Part shown: piece by piece, positions 1 to 11,871 of the stretch | Position numbering within the stretch: the stretch's first letter is position 1 | Layout of the letters: every line of letters starts with the position of its first letter | Assembly (NCBI RefSeq): GCF_029227915.1 | Contig: NC_079882.1 | Coordinates: 16,692,501 to 16,756,500, forward strand | Length of the DNA: 64,000 nucleotides | Direction: 5' to 3' | DNA from: Hydractinia symbiolongicarpus | Lineage: Eukaryota; Cnidaria; Hydrozoa; Anthoathecata; Hydractiniidae | The notes under the pieces: model-generated | Seen by the model: only the letters and a program-made list of their open reading frames with translations | Told to the model about the DNA's origin: nothing | Databases searched by the model: none | Program-made: the position numbers and the translations under genes

Positions 1-3000
1 ACTGCAAAGGGCAATACTACAGCCTTTATAGGACTGTGCACGTAGTTAAGAGTGTCTTAAGGCAACGGTGCTAATGAAAACGACTTGAGACGTTGTAGCA
101 CATTGAGACTGGAAGGACTAGGCCAATGGAAACCTGCACAGGGAAATGGAACAACGTGATTTACGTGTGAGGCCTTTATTAGACTGCAAAGGGCCATATT
201 ACAACCTTTATAGGACTGTGCACGTAGTTAAGAGTGTCTTAAGGCAACGGCGCTAATGAAAACGACTTGGGACGTTGTAGCACATGGAGACTGGAAGGAC
301 TAGACCAATGGTAACGTGCGCAGGCAGGTGAAACCACGTGATTTACGTATGAAGCCCTTACTAGACTGCAAAGGGCCAAATTACAGCCTTTATAGGACTG
401 TGCACGTAGTTAAGAGTGTTGTAAGGCAACGGCGTTAATGAAAACGACTTGGGACGTTGTAGCGCATTGAGACTGGAATGACTAGGCCAATGGTGACCTG
501 CGCAGACCGGTGAAACCACGTGATTTACGTGTGAGGCCTTTATTAGACTGCAAAAGGCCATATTACAGCCTTTATAGGACTGTGCACGTATTTAAGAGTG
601 TTGTAAGGCAACAGCGATAATGAAAACGACTTGGGACGTTGTAGCGCATTGAGACTGGAAGGACTAGGCCAATGGTGACCTGCGCAGACCGGTGAAACCA
701 CGTGATTAACGTGTGAGGCCTTTATTAGACTGCAAAGGGCAATACTACAGCCTTTATAGGACTGTGCACGTAGTTAAGAGTGTCTTAAGGCAACGGCGCT
801 AATGAAAACGACTTGAGACGTTGTAGCACATTGAGACTGGAAGGACTAGGCCAATGGAAACCTGCACAGGCAAATGGAACAACGTGATTACGTGTGAGGC
901 CTTTATTAGACTGCAAAGGGCCATATTACAGCCTCTATAGGACTGTGCACGTAGTTAAGAGTGTCTTAAGGCAATGGCGCTAATGAAAACAACTTGGGAC
1001 GTTGTAGCACATGGAGACTGGAAGGACCAGACCAATGGTAACCTGCGCAGGCAGGTGAAACCACGTGATTTACGTATGAAGCCTTTACTAGACTGCAAAA
1101 GGCCAAATTACAGCCTTTACAGGACGGTGCACGTAGTTAAGAGTGTCTTAAGGCAACGGCGCTAATGAAAACGACTTGAGACGTTGTAGCACATTGAGAT
1201 TGGAAGGACTAGGCCAATGGAAACCTGCACAGGCAAATGGAACAACGTGATTTACGTGTGAGGCCTTTATTAGACTGCAAAAGGCCATAATACAGCCTTT
1301 ATAGGACTAGGACGTAGTTAAGAGTGTTCTAAGGCAACTTCGCTAATGAAAACGACTTGGGACGTTGTAGGGCATTGAGACTGGAAAGACTAGGCCAATG
1401 GAAACCTGCGCAGACCGGTGAAATCACGTGATTTACGTGTGAGGCCTTTATTAGACTGCAAAAGGCCATATTACAGCCTTTATAGGACTGTGCAAGTATT
1501 TAAGAGTGTTGTAAGGCAACGGCGCTAATGAAAACGACTTGGGACGTTGCAGCGCATTGAGACTGGAAGGACTAGGTCAATGGTGACCTGCGCAGACCTG
1601 TGAAACCACGTGATTAACGTGTGAGGCCTTTATTAGACTGCAAAAGGCCATATTACAGACTTTATAGGACTGTGCACGTAGTTAAGAGTGTCTTAAGGCA
1701 ACGGTGCTAATGAAAACGACTTGAGACGTTGTAGCACATTGAGACTGGAAGGACTAGGCCAATGGAAACCTGCACAGGGAAATGGAACAACGTGATTTAC
1801 GTGTGAGGCCTTTATTAGACTGCAAAGGGCCATATTACAACCTTTATAGGACTGTGCACGTAGTTAAGAGTGTCTTAAGGCAACGGCGCTAATGAAAACG
1901 ACTTGAGACGTTGTAGCACATTGAGATTGGAAGGACTAGGCCAATGGAAACCTGCACAGGCAAATGGAACAACGTGATTTACAAGTGAGGCCTTTATTAG
2001 ACTGCAAAAGGCCATAATACAGCCTTTATAGGACTAGGACGTAGTTAAGAGTGTTCTAAGGCAACTTCGCTAATGAAAACGACTTGGGACGTTGTAGGGC
2101 ATTGAGACTGGAAAGACTAGGCCAATGGAAACCTGCGCAGACCGGTGAAATCACGTGATTTACGTGTGAGGCCTTTATTAGACTGCAAAAGGCCATATTA
2201 CAGCCTTTATAGGACTGTGCAAGTATTTAAGAGTGTTGTAAGGCAACGGCGCTAATGAAAACGACTTGGGACGTTGCAGCGCATTGAGACTGGAAGGACT
2301 AGGTCAATGGTGACCTGCGCAGACCTGTGAAACCACGTGATTAACGTGTGAGGCCTTTATTAGACTGCAAAAGGCCATATTACAGACTTTATAGGACTGT
2401 GCACGTAGTTAAGAGTGTCTTAAGGCAACGTCGCTAATGAAAGCGACTTGAGACGTTGTAGCACATTGAGACTGGAAGGACTAGACCAATGGTAACCTGC
2501 GCAGGCAGATGGAACCACGTGATTTACGTGTGAGGCCTTTATTAGATTGCAAAAGGCCAAATTACAGCCTTTATAGGACGGTGCACGTAGTTAAGAGTGT
2601 CTTAAGGCAACGGCGCTAATGAAAACGACTTGAGACGTTGTAGCACATTGAGATTGGAAGGACTTGGCCAATGGAAACCTGCACAGGCAAATGGAACAAC
2701 GTGATTTACGTGTGAGGCCTTTATTAGACTGCAAAAGGCCATAATACAGCCTTTATAGGACTAGGACGTAGTTAAGAGTGTTCTAAGGCAACTTCGCTAA
2801 TGAAACGACTTGGGACGTTGTAGGGCATTGAGACTGGAAAGACTAGGCCAATGGAAACCTGCGCAGACCGGTGAAACCACGTGATTTACGTGTGAGGCCT
2901 TTATTAGACTGCAAAAGGCCATATTACAGACTTTATAGGACTGTGCACGTAGTTAAGAGTGTCTTAAGGCAACGGCGCTATTGAAAGCGACTTGAGACGT

Positions 3001-5510
3001 TGTAGCACTTTGAGACTGGAAGGACTAGACCAATGGTAACCTGCGCAGGCAGATGGAACCACGTGATTTACGTGTGAGGCCTTTATTAGATTGCAAAAGG
3101 TGATATTGCAGCCTTTATAGGACTGTGCACGTAGTTAAGAGTGTTGTAAGGCAACGGCGCTAATGAAAACGACTTGAGACGTTGTAGCACATTGAGACTG
3201 GAAGGACTAGGCCATTGGAAACCTGCACAGGCAAATGGAACAACGTGATTTACGTGTGAGGCCTTTATTAGACTGCAAAAGGCCATAATACAGCCTTTAT
3301 AGTACTAGGACGTAGTTAAGAGTGTTCTAAGGCACTTTCGCTAATGAAAACGACTTGGGACGTTGTAGCGCATTGAGACTGGAAGGACTAGGCCAATGGT
3401 AACCTGCGCAGACCGGTGAAACCACTTGATTTACGTGTGAGGCCTTTATTAGACTGCAAAAGGCCATATTACAGCCTTTATAGGACTGTGCAAGTATTTA
3501 AGAGTGTTGTAAGGCAACAGCGATAATGAAAACGACTTGAGACGTTGTAGCACATTTAGACTGGAAGGAATAGTCCAATGGTAACCTGCGCAGACCGGTG
3601 AAACCACGTCATTAACGTGTGAGGCCTTTATTAGACTGCAAAAGGCCAAATTACAGCCTTTATAGGACTGTGAACGTAGTTAAGAGTGTTCTAAGGCCAC
3701 GGCGCTAAGGAAAACCACTTGAAACGTTGTAGTGCATTGAGACTGCAAGGAATAGTCCAATGGTATCCTGCGCAGGCAGATGGAACAACGTGATTTACGT
3801 GTGAGGCCTTTATTAGATTTCAAAAGGCGATATTGCAACCTTTATAGGACTGTGCACGTAGTTAAGAGTGTTGTAAAGCAACGGCGCTAATGAAAACGAC
3901 TTGGGACGTTGTAGCACATTGAGACTGAAAGGACTAGACCAATGGTAACCTGCGCACGCAGGTGAAACCACGTGATTTACGTATGAAGCCTTTACTAGAC
4001 TGCAAAAGGCCAAATTACAGCCTTTATAGGACTGTGCACGTAGTTAAGAGTGTTGTAAGGCAACGGTGCTAATGAAAACGACTTGGGAAGTTGTAGCGCA
4101 TTGAGACTGGTAGGACTAGGTCAATGGTGACCTGCGCAGACCGGTGAAACCACGTGATTAACGTGTGAGGCCTTTATTAGACTGCAAAGGGCAATACTAC
4201 AGCCTTTATAGGACTGTGCACGTAGTTAAGAGTGTCTTAAGGCCACGGCGCTAAGGAAAACCACTTGAAACGTTGTAGCGCATTGAGACTGGAACGACTA
4301 GTCCAATGGTAACCTGCACAGGCAGATGGAACCATGTGATTTACGTGTGAGGCCTCTATTAGACTGCAAAAGGCCAAATAACAGCCTTTATAGGACTGTG
4401 CAAGTATTTAAGAGTGTTGTAAGGCAACAGCGATAATGAAAACGACTTGAGACGTTGTAGCACATTTAGACTGGAAGGAATAGTCCAATGGTAACCTGCG
4501 CAGACCGGTGAAACCACGTCATTAACGTGTGAGGCCTTTATTAGACTGCAAAAGGCCAAATTACAGCCTTTATAGGACTGTGAACGTAGTTAAGAGTGTT
4601 CTGAGGCCACGGCGCTAAGGAAAACCACTAGAAACGTTGTAGTGCATTGAGACTGGAAGGAATAGTCCAATGGTAACCTGCGCAGGCAGATGGAACCACG
4701 TGATTTACGTGTGAGGACTTTATTTGTCTGCAAAAGGCCATTTTACAGCATTTATAGGACTGTGCATGTAGTTAAGAGTGTTGTAAAGCAACGGCGCTAA
4801 TGAAAACGACTTGGGACGTTGTAGCACATTGAGACTGAAAGGACTAGACCAATGGTAACCTGCGCAGACAGGTGAAACCACGCGATTTACGTGTGAGGCC
4901 TTTATTAGACTGCAAAAGGCCATATTACAGCCTTTATAGGACTGTGCAGGTAGTTAAGAGTGTCTTAAGGCCACGGCGCTAAGGAAAACCGCTTGGAACG
5001 TTGTAGTGCTTTGAGACTGGAAGGAATAGTCCAATGGTAACCAGCGCAGGCAGATGAAACCACGTGATTTACGTGTGAGGCCTTTATTAGATTTCAAAAG
5101 GCGATATTGCAGCCTTTTTAGGACTGTGCACGTAGTTAACAGTGTTGTAAAGCAACGGCGCTAATGAAAACGACTTGGGACGTTGTAGCACATTGAGACT
5201 AAAAGGACTAGACCAATGGTGACCTGCGCAGACCGGTGAAACCACGTGATTTACGTGTGAGGCCTTTATTAGACTGCAAAAGGCCATATTACAGCCTTTA
5301 TAGGACTGTGCACGTATTTAAGAGTGTTGTAAGGCAACAGCGATAATGAAAACGACTTGGGACGTTGTAGCGCATTGAGACTGGAAGGACTAGGCCAATG
5401 GTGACCTGCGCAGACCGGTGAAACCACGTGATTAACGTGTGAGGCCTTTATTAGACTGCAAAGGGCAATACTACAGCCTTTATAGGACTGTGCACGTAGT
5501 TAAGAGTGTC
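1..5510 (-). repeat. 182-bp satellite array, reverse orientation (block A, left part)
   Basis: About 30 tandem monomers of about 182 bp fill this stretch, running off the left edge of the window. Read on the minus strand, each starts with (A/T)TGGCCTTTTGCAG and ends near CCTATAAAGG. Monomers differ by substitutions and occasional 1-bp indels; one such deletion, GTGATTACG for GTGATTTACG near 884, recurs near 6358 in the paralogous copy. Minus-strand open stretches of about 66 codons recur because the repeat lacks stops in one frame. The unit is not a multiple of three and successive copies change frame, so I annotate no gene. The stretch is the same array as 6261-26170, split by the transposon. 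Confidence 0.97.
785..788. other. Empty-site TTAA in the paralogous repeat unit
   Basis: The sequence GTGTC-TTAA-GGCAACGGCG here is the uninterrupted counterpart of the transposon insertion site at 5511-6260. The offset between copies is 4726 bp left of the insertion and 5472 bp right of it. The difference of 746 bp equals the 742-bp element plus one extra TTAA. This fixes the element boundaries and the target site duplication without outside data. Confidence 0.9.
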
Positions 5511-5514
5511 TTAA
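5511..5514. repeat. Target site duplication TTAA, left copy
   Basis: TTAA directly precedes the CCCTATTCGG terminus of the transposon. The other copy is at 6257-6260, and the empty site at 785-788 has only one. A TTAA duplication is the hallmark of the piggyBac superfamily. Confidence 0.93.
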
Positions 5515-5531
5515 CCCTATTCGGTCCGGGG
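5515..5531 (+). repeat. Left terminal inverted repeat, 17 bp
   Basis: CCCTATTCGGTCCGGGG is an exact reverse complement of 6240-6256. It is followed by 21 bp (5532-5552) that has no counterpart at the right end, then by a G-run and hairpin shared with that end. Confidence 0.95.
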
Positions 5532-5555
5532 TTTTTCGAACATACTATGACCGGG

Positions 5556-5578
5556 GGGGGGGCGGATTCCGCCCCCCC
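5556..5578. repeat. Left subterminal GC hairpin
   Basis: Seven G plus CGGA, a single central T, then TCCG plus seven C form an 11-bp perfect stem with a one-base centre. The same structure lies inverted at 6219-6241, so the two are likely part of a longer, interrupted terminal repeat. The preceding G-run extends back to 5553, giving ten consecutive G. Confidence 0.9.
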
Positions 5579-5693
5579 TTAATAACTTTTTATAGGGTTG
5601 ATCATATTGAATCAAACTTGGCACACTTATAGTACGTCATAAAAGGAACAAAATGGCGCCGAAAAAAATTTGCTTGCGTCAGCACATTTTCTG

Positions 5694-5701
5694 TGACGTC
5701 A
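5694..5701. promoter_or_regulatory. CRE-like palindrome TGACGTCA inside the MITE
   Basis: A perfect TGACGTCA octamer matches the CREB/ATF binding consensus. It lies in the AT-rich interior with no adjacent gene, so function is unsupported and chance occurrence is likely. Confidence 0.25.
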
Positions 5702-5869
5702 TCAAAAGCTTAAAAATTTTTAAAAATGCCACTATCTGCTTAAAATATAATTACTTTTGTTCTAGAGCGAATTTTTACATTCTGTTTGAAGTTTCTGAAA
5801 GCTAAATAAAAGTTATTTAACATATCTTCCGGTTTTTACATGGATCGGATAAAAAATTGCCAAAAATTG

Positions 5870-5900
5870 CCCGAAAATCCGTTTTTTTTCGATTTTCGGG
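5870..5900. repeat. Internal inverted repeat of the MITE
   Basis: CCCGAAAATC at 5870-5879 is the exact reverse complement of GATTTTCGGG at 5891-5900, with an 11-nt spacer. Further ATCCG/CGGAT pentamers follow near 5906 and 5923 and also occur in both subterminal hairpins. Confidence 0.75.
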
Positions 5901-6218
5901 TAAAATCCGACAAAATCGGGAAATCGGATTAGTCACGTGTTCAAATTATTCAAAATGATTCTTCTTAATAAAACAAAGTTGTGTTGCAAGTTTCAAGTTC
6001 TAAGGATAATCCTAACAGGAGTTATTATATTTTCTCCATTATAAGGATTTCATAGAGATTTTTAGGGGTAGTTTCGAGTAATGGCCAATATCAAAGCCTC
6101 TGAAAGGTATGGGACCTAAAAAATTTACATGCAGGTGTCTAATAGATAAATGTTAAAACTCAGTAAGTATCATAGCCATATAACAAAGCAATCAGGAATT
6201 ATTAAAAAAAAACCGTCA

Positions 6219-6241
6219 GGGGGGGCGGAATCCGCCCCCCC
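6219..6241. repeat. Right subterminal GC hairpin
   Basis: Seven G plus CGGA, a central A, then TCCG plus seven C form an 11-bp stem. It is the inverted counterpart of 5556-5578. Its C-run continues to 6243 and overlaps the terminal repeat. Confidence 0.9.
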
Positions 6242-6256
6242 CCGGACCGAATAGGG
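6240..6256 (-). repeat. Right terminal inverted repeat, 17 bp
   Basis: Reverse complement of 5515-5531 with no mismatch, ending GAATAGGG immediately before the TTAA duplication. Confidence 0.95.
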
Positions 6257-6260
6257 TTAA
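6257..6260. repeat. Target site duplication TTAA, right copy
   Basis: TTAA directly follows the GAATAGGG terminus and is followed by GGCAACGGCG, where the interrupted monomer resumes. Confidence 0.93.
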
Positions 6261-8651
6261 GGCAACGGCGCTAATGAAAACGACTTGAGACGTTGTAGCA
6301 CATTGAGACTGGAAGGACTAGGCCAATGGAAACCTGCACAGGCAAATGGAACAACGTGATTACGTGTGAGGCCTTTATTAGACTGCAAAGGGCCATATTA
6401 CAGCCTCCACAGGACTGTGCACGTAGTTAAGAGTGTCTTAAGGCAACGGCGCTAATGAAAACGACTTGGGACGTTGTAGCACATGGAGACTGGAAGGACC
6501 AGACCAATGGTAACCTGCGCAGGCAGGTGAAACCACGTGATTTACGTATGAAGCCTTTACTAGACTGCAAAATGGCCAAATTGCAGCCTTTACAGGACGG
6601 TGCACGTAGTTAAGAGTGTCTTAAGGCAACGGCGCTAATGAAAACGGCTTGAGACGTTGTAGCACATTGAGATTGGAAGGACTAGGCCAATGGAAACCTG
6701 CACAGGCAAATGGAACAACGTGATTTACGTGTGAGGCCTTTATTAGACTGCAAAAGGCCATAATACAGCCTTTATAGGACTAGGACGAAGTTAAGAGTGT
6801 TCTAAGGCAACTTCGCTAATGAAAACGACTTGGGACGTTGTAGGGCATTGAGACTGGAAAGACTAGGCCAATGGAAACCTGCGCAGACCGGTGAAACCAC
6901 GTGATTTACGTGTGAGGCCTTTATTAGACTGCAAAAGGCCATATTACAGCCTTTATAGGACTGTGCAAGTATTTAAGAGTGTTGTAAGGCAACGGCGCTA
7001 ATGAAAACGACTTGGGACGTTGCAGCGCATTGAGACTGGAAGCACTAGGTAAATGGTGACCTGCGCAGACCTGTGAAACCACGTGATTAACGTGTGAGGC
7101 CTTTATTAGACTGCAAAAGGCCATATTACAGACTTTATAGGACTGTGCACGTAGTTAAGAGTGTCTTAAGGCAACGGCGCTAATGAAAACGACTTGAGAC
7201 GTTGTAGCACATTGAGATTGGAAGGACTAGGCCAATGGAAACCTGCACAGGCAAATGGAACAACGTGATTTACGTGTGAGGCCTTTATTAGACTGCAAAA
7301 GGCCATAATACAGCCTTTATAGGACTAGGACGTAGTTAAGAGTGTTCTAAGGCAACTTCGCTAATGAAAACGACTTGGGACGTTGTAGGGCATTGAGACT
7401 GGAAAGACTAGGCGAATGGAAACCTGCGCAGACCGGTGAAACCACCTGATTTACGTGTGAGGCCTTTATTAGACTGCAAAAGGCCATATTACAGCCTTTA
7501 TAGGACTGTGCAAGTATTTAAGAGTGTTGTAAGGCAACAGTGATAATAAAAACGACTTGAGACGTTGTAGCTCATTTAGACTGGAAGGAGTAGTCCAATG
7601 GTAACCTGCGCAGACCGGTGAAACCACGTCATTAACGTGTGAGGCCTTTATTACACTGCAAAAGGCCAAATTACAGCCTTTATAGGACTGTGAACGTAGT
7701 TAAGAGTGTTGTAAGGCAACGGCGCTAATGAAAACGACTTGGGACGTTGCAGCGCATTGAGACTGGAAGGACTAGGTCAATGGTGACCTGCGCAGACCTG
7801 TGAAACCACGTGATTAACGTGTGAGGCCTTTATTAGACTGCAAAAGGCCATATTACAGACTTTATAGGACTGTGCACGTAGTTAAGAGTGTTCTAAGGCC
7901 ACGGCGCTAAGGAAAACCACTTGAAACGTTGTAGTGCATTGAGACTGGAAGGAATAGTCCAATGGTATCCTGCGCAGGCAGATGGAACAACGTGATTTAC
8001 GTGTGAGGCCTTTATTAGATTTCAAAAGGCGATATTGCAACCTTTATAGGACTGTGCACGTAGTTAAGAGTGTTGTAAAGCAACGGCGCTAATGAAAACG
8101 ACTTGGGACGTTGTAGCACATTGAGACTGAAAGGACTAGACCAATGGTAACCTGCGCACGCAGGTGAAACCACGTGATTTACGTATGAAGCCTTTACTAG
8201 ACTGCAAAAGGCCAAATTACAGCCTTTATAGGACTGTGCACGTAGTTAAGAGTGTTGTAAGGCAACGGTGCTAATGAAAACGACTTGGGACGTTGTAGCG
8301 CATTGAGACTGGAAGGACTAGGTCAATGGTGACCTGCGCAGACCGGTGAAACCACGTGATTAACGTGTGAGGCCTTTATTAGACTGCAAAGTGCAATACT
8401 ACAGCCTTTATAGGACTGTGCACGTAGTTAAGAGTGTCTTAAGGCAACGGCCCTAATGAAAACCACTTAAGACGTTGTAGCACATTGAGACTGGAAGGAC
8501 TAGGCCAATGGAAACCTGCACAGGCAAATGGAACAACGTGATTTACGTGTGAGGCCTTTATTAGACTGCAAAGGGCCATATTACAGCCTTTATAGGACTG
8601 TGCACGTAGTTAAGAGTGTCTTAAGGCAACGGCGCTAATGAAAACGACTTA

Positions 8652-11600
8652 AGACGTTGTAGCACATTTAGACTGGAAGGAATAGTCCAATGGTAACCTG
8701 CGCAGACCGGTGAAACCACGTCATTAACGTGTGAGGCCTTTATTAGACTGCAAAAGGCCAAATTACAGCCTTTATAGGACTGTGAACGTAGTTAAGAGTG
8801 TTCTAAGGCCACGGCGCTAAGGAAAACCACTTGAAACGTTGTAGTGCATTGAGACTGGAAGGAATAGTCCAATGGTAACCTGCGCAGGCAGATGGAACCA
8901 CGTGATTTACGTGTGAGGACTTTATTTGTCTGCAAAAGGCCATATTACAGCATTTATAGGACTGTGCATGTAGTTAAGAGTGTTGTAAAGCAAAGGCGCT
9001 AATGAAAACGACTTGGGACGTTGTAGCACATTGAGACTGAAAGGACTAGACCAATGGTAACCTGCGCAGACAGGTGAAACCACGCGATTTACGTGTGAGG
9101 CCTTTATTAGACTGCAAAAGGCCATATTACAGCCTTTATAGGACTGTGCAGGTAGTTAAGAGTGTCTTAAGGCCACGGCGCTAAGGAAAACCGCTTGGAA
9201 CGTTGTAGTGCTTTGAGACTGGAAGGAATAGTCCAATGGTAACCAGCGCAGGCAGATGGAACCACGTGATTTACGTGTGAGGCCTTTATTAGATTTCAAA
9301 AGGCGATATTGCAGCCTTTTTAGGACTGTGCACGTAGTTAACAGTGTTGTAAAGCAACGGCGCTAATGAAAACGACTTGGGACGTTTTAGCACATTGAGA
9401 CTAAAAGGACTAGACCAATGGTAACCTGCGCACGCAGGTGAAACCACGTGATTTACGTATGAAGCCTTTACTAGACTGCAAAAGGCCAAATTACAGCCTT
9501 TATTGGACTGTGCACGTAGTTAAGAGTGTTGTAAGGCAACGGCGCTAATGAAAACGACTTGGGACGTTGTAGCGCATTGAGACTGGAAGGACTAGGCCAA
9601 TGGTGACCCGCGCAGACCGGTGAAACCACGTGATTAACGTGTGAGGCCTTTATTAGACTGCAAAGGGCAATACTACAGCCTTTATAGGACTGTGCACGTA
9701 GTTAAGAGTGTCTTAAGGCCATTGCGCTAAGGAAAACCACTTGAAACGTTGTAGCGCATTGGGACTGGAACGACTAGTCCAATGGTAACCTGCACAGGCA
9801 GATGGAACCATGTGATTTACGTGTGAGGCCTCTATTAGACTGCAAAAGGCCAAATAACAGCCTTTATAGGACTGTGCAAGTATTTAAGAGTGTTGTAAGG
9901 CAACAGCGATAATGAAAACGACTTGAGACGTTGTAGCACATTTAGACTGGAAGGAATAGTCCAATGGTAACCTGCGCAGACCGGTGAAACCACGTCATTA
10001 ACGTGTGAGGCCTTTATTAGACTGCAAAAGGCCAAATTACAGCCTTTATAGGACTGTGAACGTAGTTAAGAGTGTTCTAAGGCCACGGCGCTAAGGAAAA
10101 CCACTTGAAACGTTGTAGTGCATTGAGACTGGAAGGAATAGTCCAATGTTAACCTGCGCAGGCAGATGGAACCACGTGATTTACGTGTGAGGACTTTATT
10201 TGTCTGCAAAAGGCCATATTACAGCATTTATAGGACTGTGCATGTAGTTAAGAGTGTTGTAAAGCAACGGCGCTAATGAAAACGACTTGGGACGTTGTAG
10301 CACATTGAGACTGGAACGACTAGTCCAATGGTGACCTGCGCAGACCGGTGAAACCACGTGATTAACGTGTGAGGCCTTTATTAGACAGCAAAGGGCCATA
10401 TTACAGCCTTTATAGGACTGTGCACGTAGTTAAGAGTGTCTTAAGGCCATTGCGCTAAGGAAAACCACTTGAAACGTTGTAGCGCATTGAGACTGGAACA
10501 ACTAGTCCAATGGTAACCTGCACAGGCAGATGGAACCATGTGATTTACGTGTGAGGCCTCTATTAGACTGCAAAAGGCCAAATAACAGCCTTTATAGGAC
10601 TGTGCAAGTATTTAAGAGTGTTGTAAGGCAACAGCGATAATGAAAACGACTTGAGACGTTGTAGCACATTTAGACTGGAAGGAATAGTCCAATGGTAACC
10701 TGCGCAGACCGGTGAAACCACGTCATTAACGTGTAAGGCCTTTATTAGACTGCAAAAGGCCAAATTACAGCCTTTATAGGACTGTGAACGTAGTTAAGAG
10801 TGTTCTAAGGCCACGGCGCTAAGGAAAACCACTTGAAACGTTGTAGTGCATTGAGACTGGAAGGAATAGTCCAATGGTAACCTGCGCAGGCAGATGGAAC
10901 CACGTGATTTACGTGTGAGGACTTTATTTGTCTGCAAAAGGCCATATTACAGCATTTATAGGACTGTACATGTAGTTAAGAGTGTTGTAAAGCAACGGCG
11001 CTAATGAAAACGACTTGGGACGTTGTAGCACATTGAGACTGAAAGGACTAGACCAATGGTAACCTGCGCAGACAGATGAAACCACGCGATTTACGTGTGA
11101 GGCCTTTATTAGACTGCAAAAGGCCATATTACAGCCTTTATAGGACTGTGCAGGTAGTTAAGAGTGTCTTAAGGCCACGGCGCTAAGGAAAACCGCTTGG
11201 AACGTTGTAGTGCTTTGAAACTGGAAGGAATAGTCCAATGGTAACCAGCGCAGGCAGATGGAACCACGTGATTTACGTGTGAGGCCTTTATTAGATTTCA
11301 AAAGGCGATATTGTAGCCTTTTTAGGACTGTGCACGTAGTTAACAGTGTTGTAAAGCAACGGCGCTAATGAAAACGACTTGGGACGTTGTAGCACATTGA
11401 GACTAAAAGGACTAGACCAATGGTAACCTGCGCACGCAGGTGAAACCACGTGATTTACGTATGAAGCCTTTACTAGACTGCAAAAGGCCAAATTACAGCC
11501 TTTATAGGACTGTGCACGTAGTTAAGAGTGTTGTAAGGCAACGGCGCTAATGAAAACGACTTGGGACGTTGTAGCGCATTGAGACTGGAAGGACTAGGCC

Positions 11601-11871
11601 AATGGTGACCCGCGCAGACCGGTGAAACCACGTGATTAACGTGTGAGGCCTTTATTAGACTGCAAAGGGCAATACTACAGCCTTTATAGGACTGTGCACG
11701 TAGTTAAGAGTGTCTTAAGGCCATTGCGCTAAGGAAAACCACTTGAAACGTTGTAGCGCATTGAGACTGGAACGACTAGTCCAATGGTAACCTGCACAGG
11801 CAGATGGAACCATGTGATTTACGTGTGAGGCCTCTATTAGACTGCAAAAGGCCAAATAACAGCCTTTATAG
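8652..11871 (-). repeat. 2002-bp (11-monomer) HOR duplication with a nested 728-bp unit
   Basis: The segment of about 8652-9869 recurs at about 10654-11870 with a constant 2002-bp offset. A nested 728-bp (4-monomer) repeat links about 9710-10220 to 10438-10950. It is marked by the rare plus-strand string AAGGCCATTGCGCTAAGG near 9715, 10442 and 11717. Homology ends near 9870/11871, where AAGTATTTAAG becomes CGTAGTTAAG. Confidence 0.8.

Larger units (their letters stand above)
5515..6256. mobile_element. Non-autonomous piggyBac-type MITE, 742 bp
   Basis: This is the only non-satellite sequence in the window. It is flanked by TTAA duplications and ends in 17-bp perfect terminal inverted repeats starting CCCTATTCGG. 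Just inside each end lies a GC-rich hairpin with seven-G and seven-C runs. The interior is AT-rich, with short inverted repeats and no open frame of transposase length, so the element must be mobilised in trans. TTAA target choice and CCC termini are established piggyBac features; the family assignment follows from them. It interrupts a satellite monomer whose intact paralogue survives at about 550-1100, so insertion happened after that unit had been duplicated or before only one copy received it. Only one copy is present here, so it has not been amplified with the array. The orientation of the element is undefined because it encodes no protein. Confidence 0.92.

Noticed and set aside
974-1165. 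Open frame on the strand opposite to the usual one
   Set aside because: It is an isolated chance opening within two ordinary reverse monomers, and paralogous units do not keep it.
5515-6256. Transposase or other coding gene inside the inserted element
   Set aside because: The 742-bp element is AT-rich with frequent stops and no open frame long enough for a transposase or a recognisable fragment.
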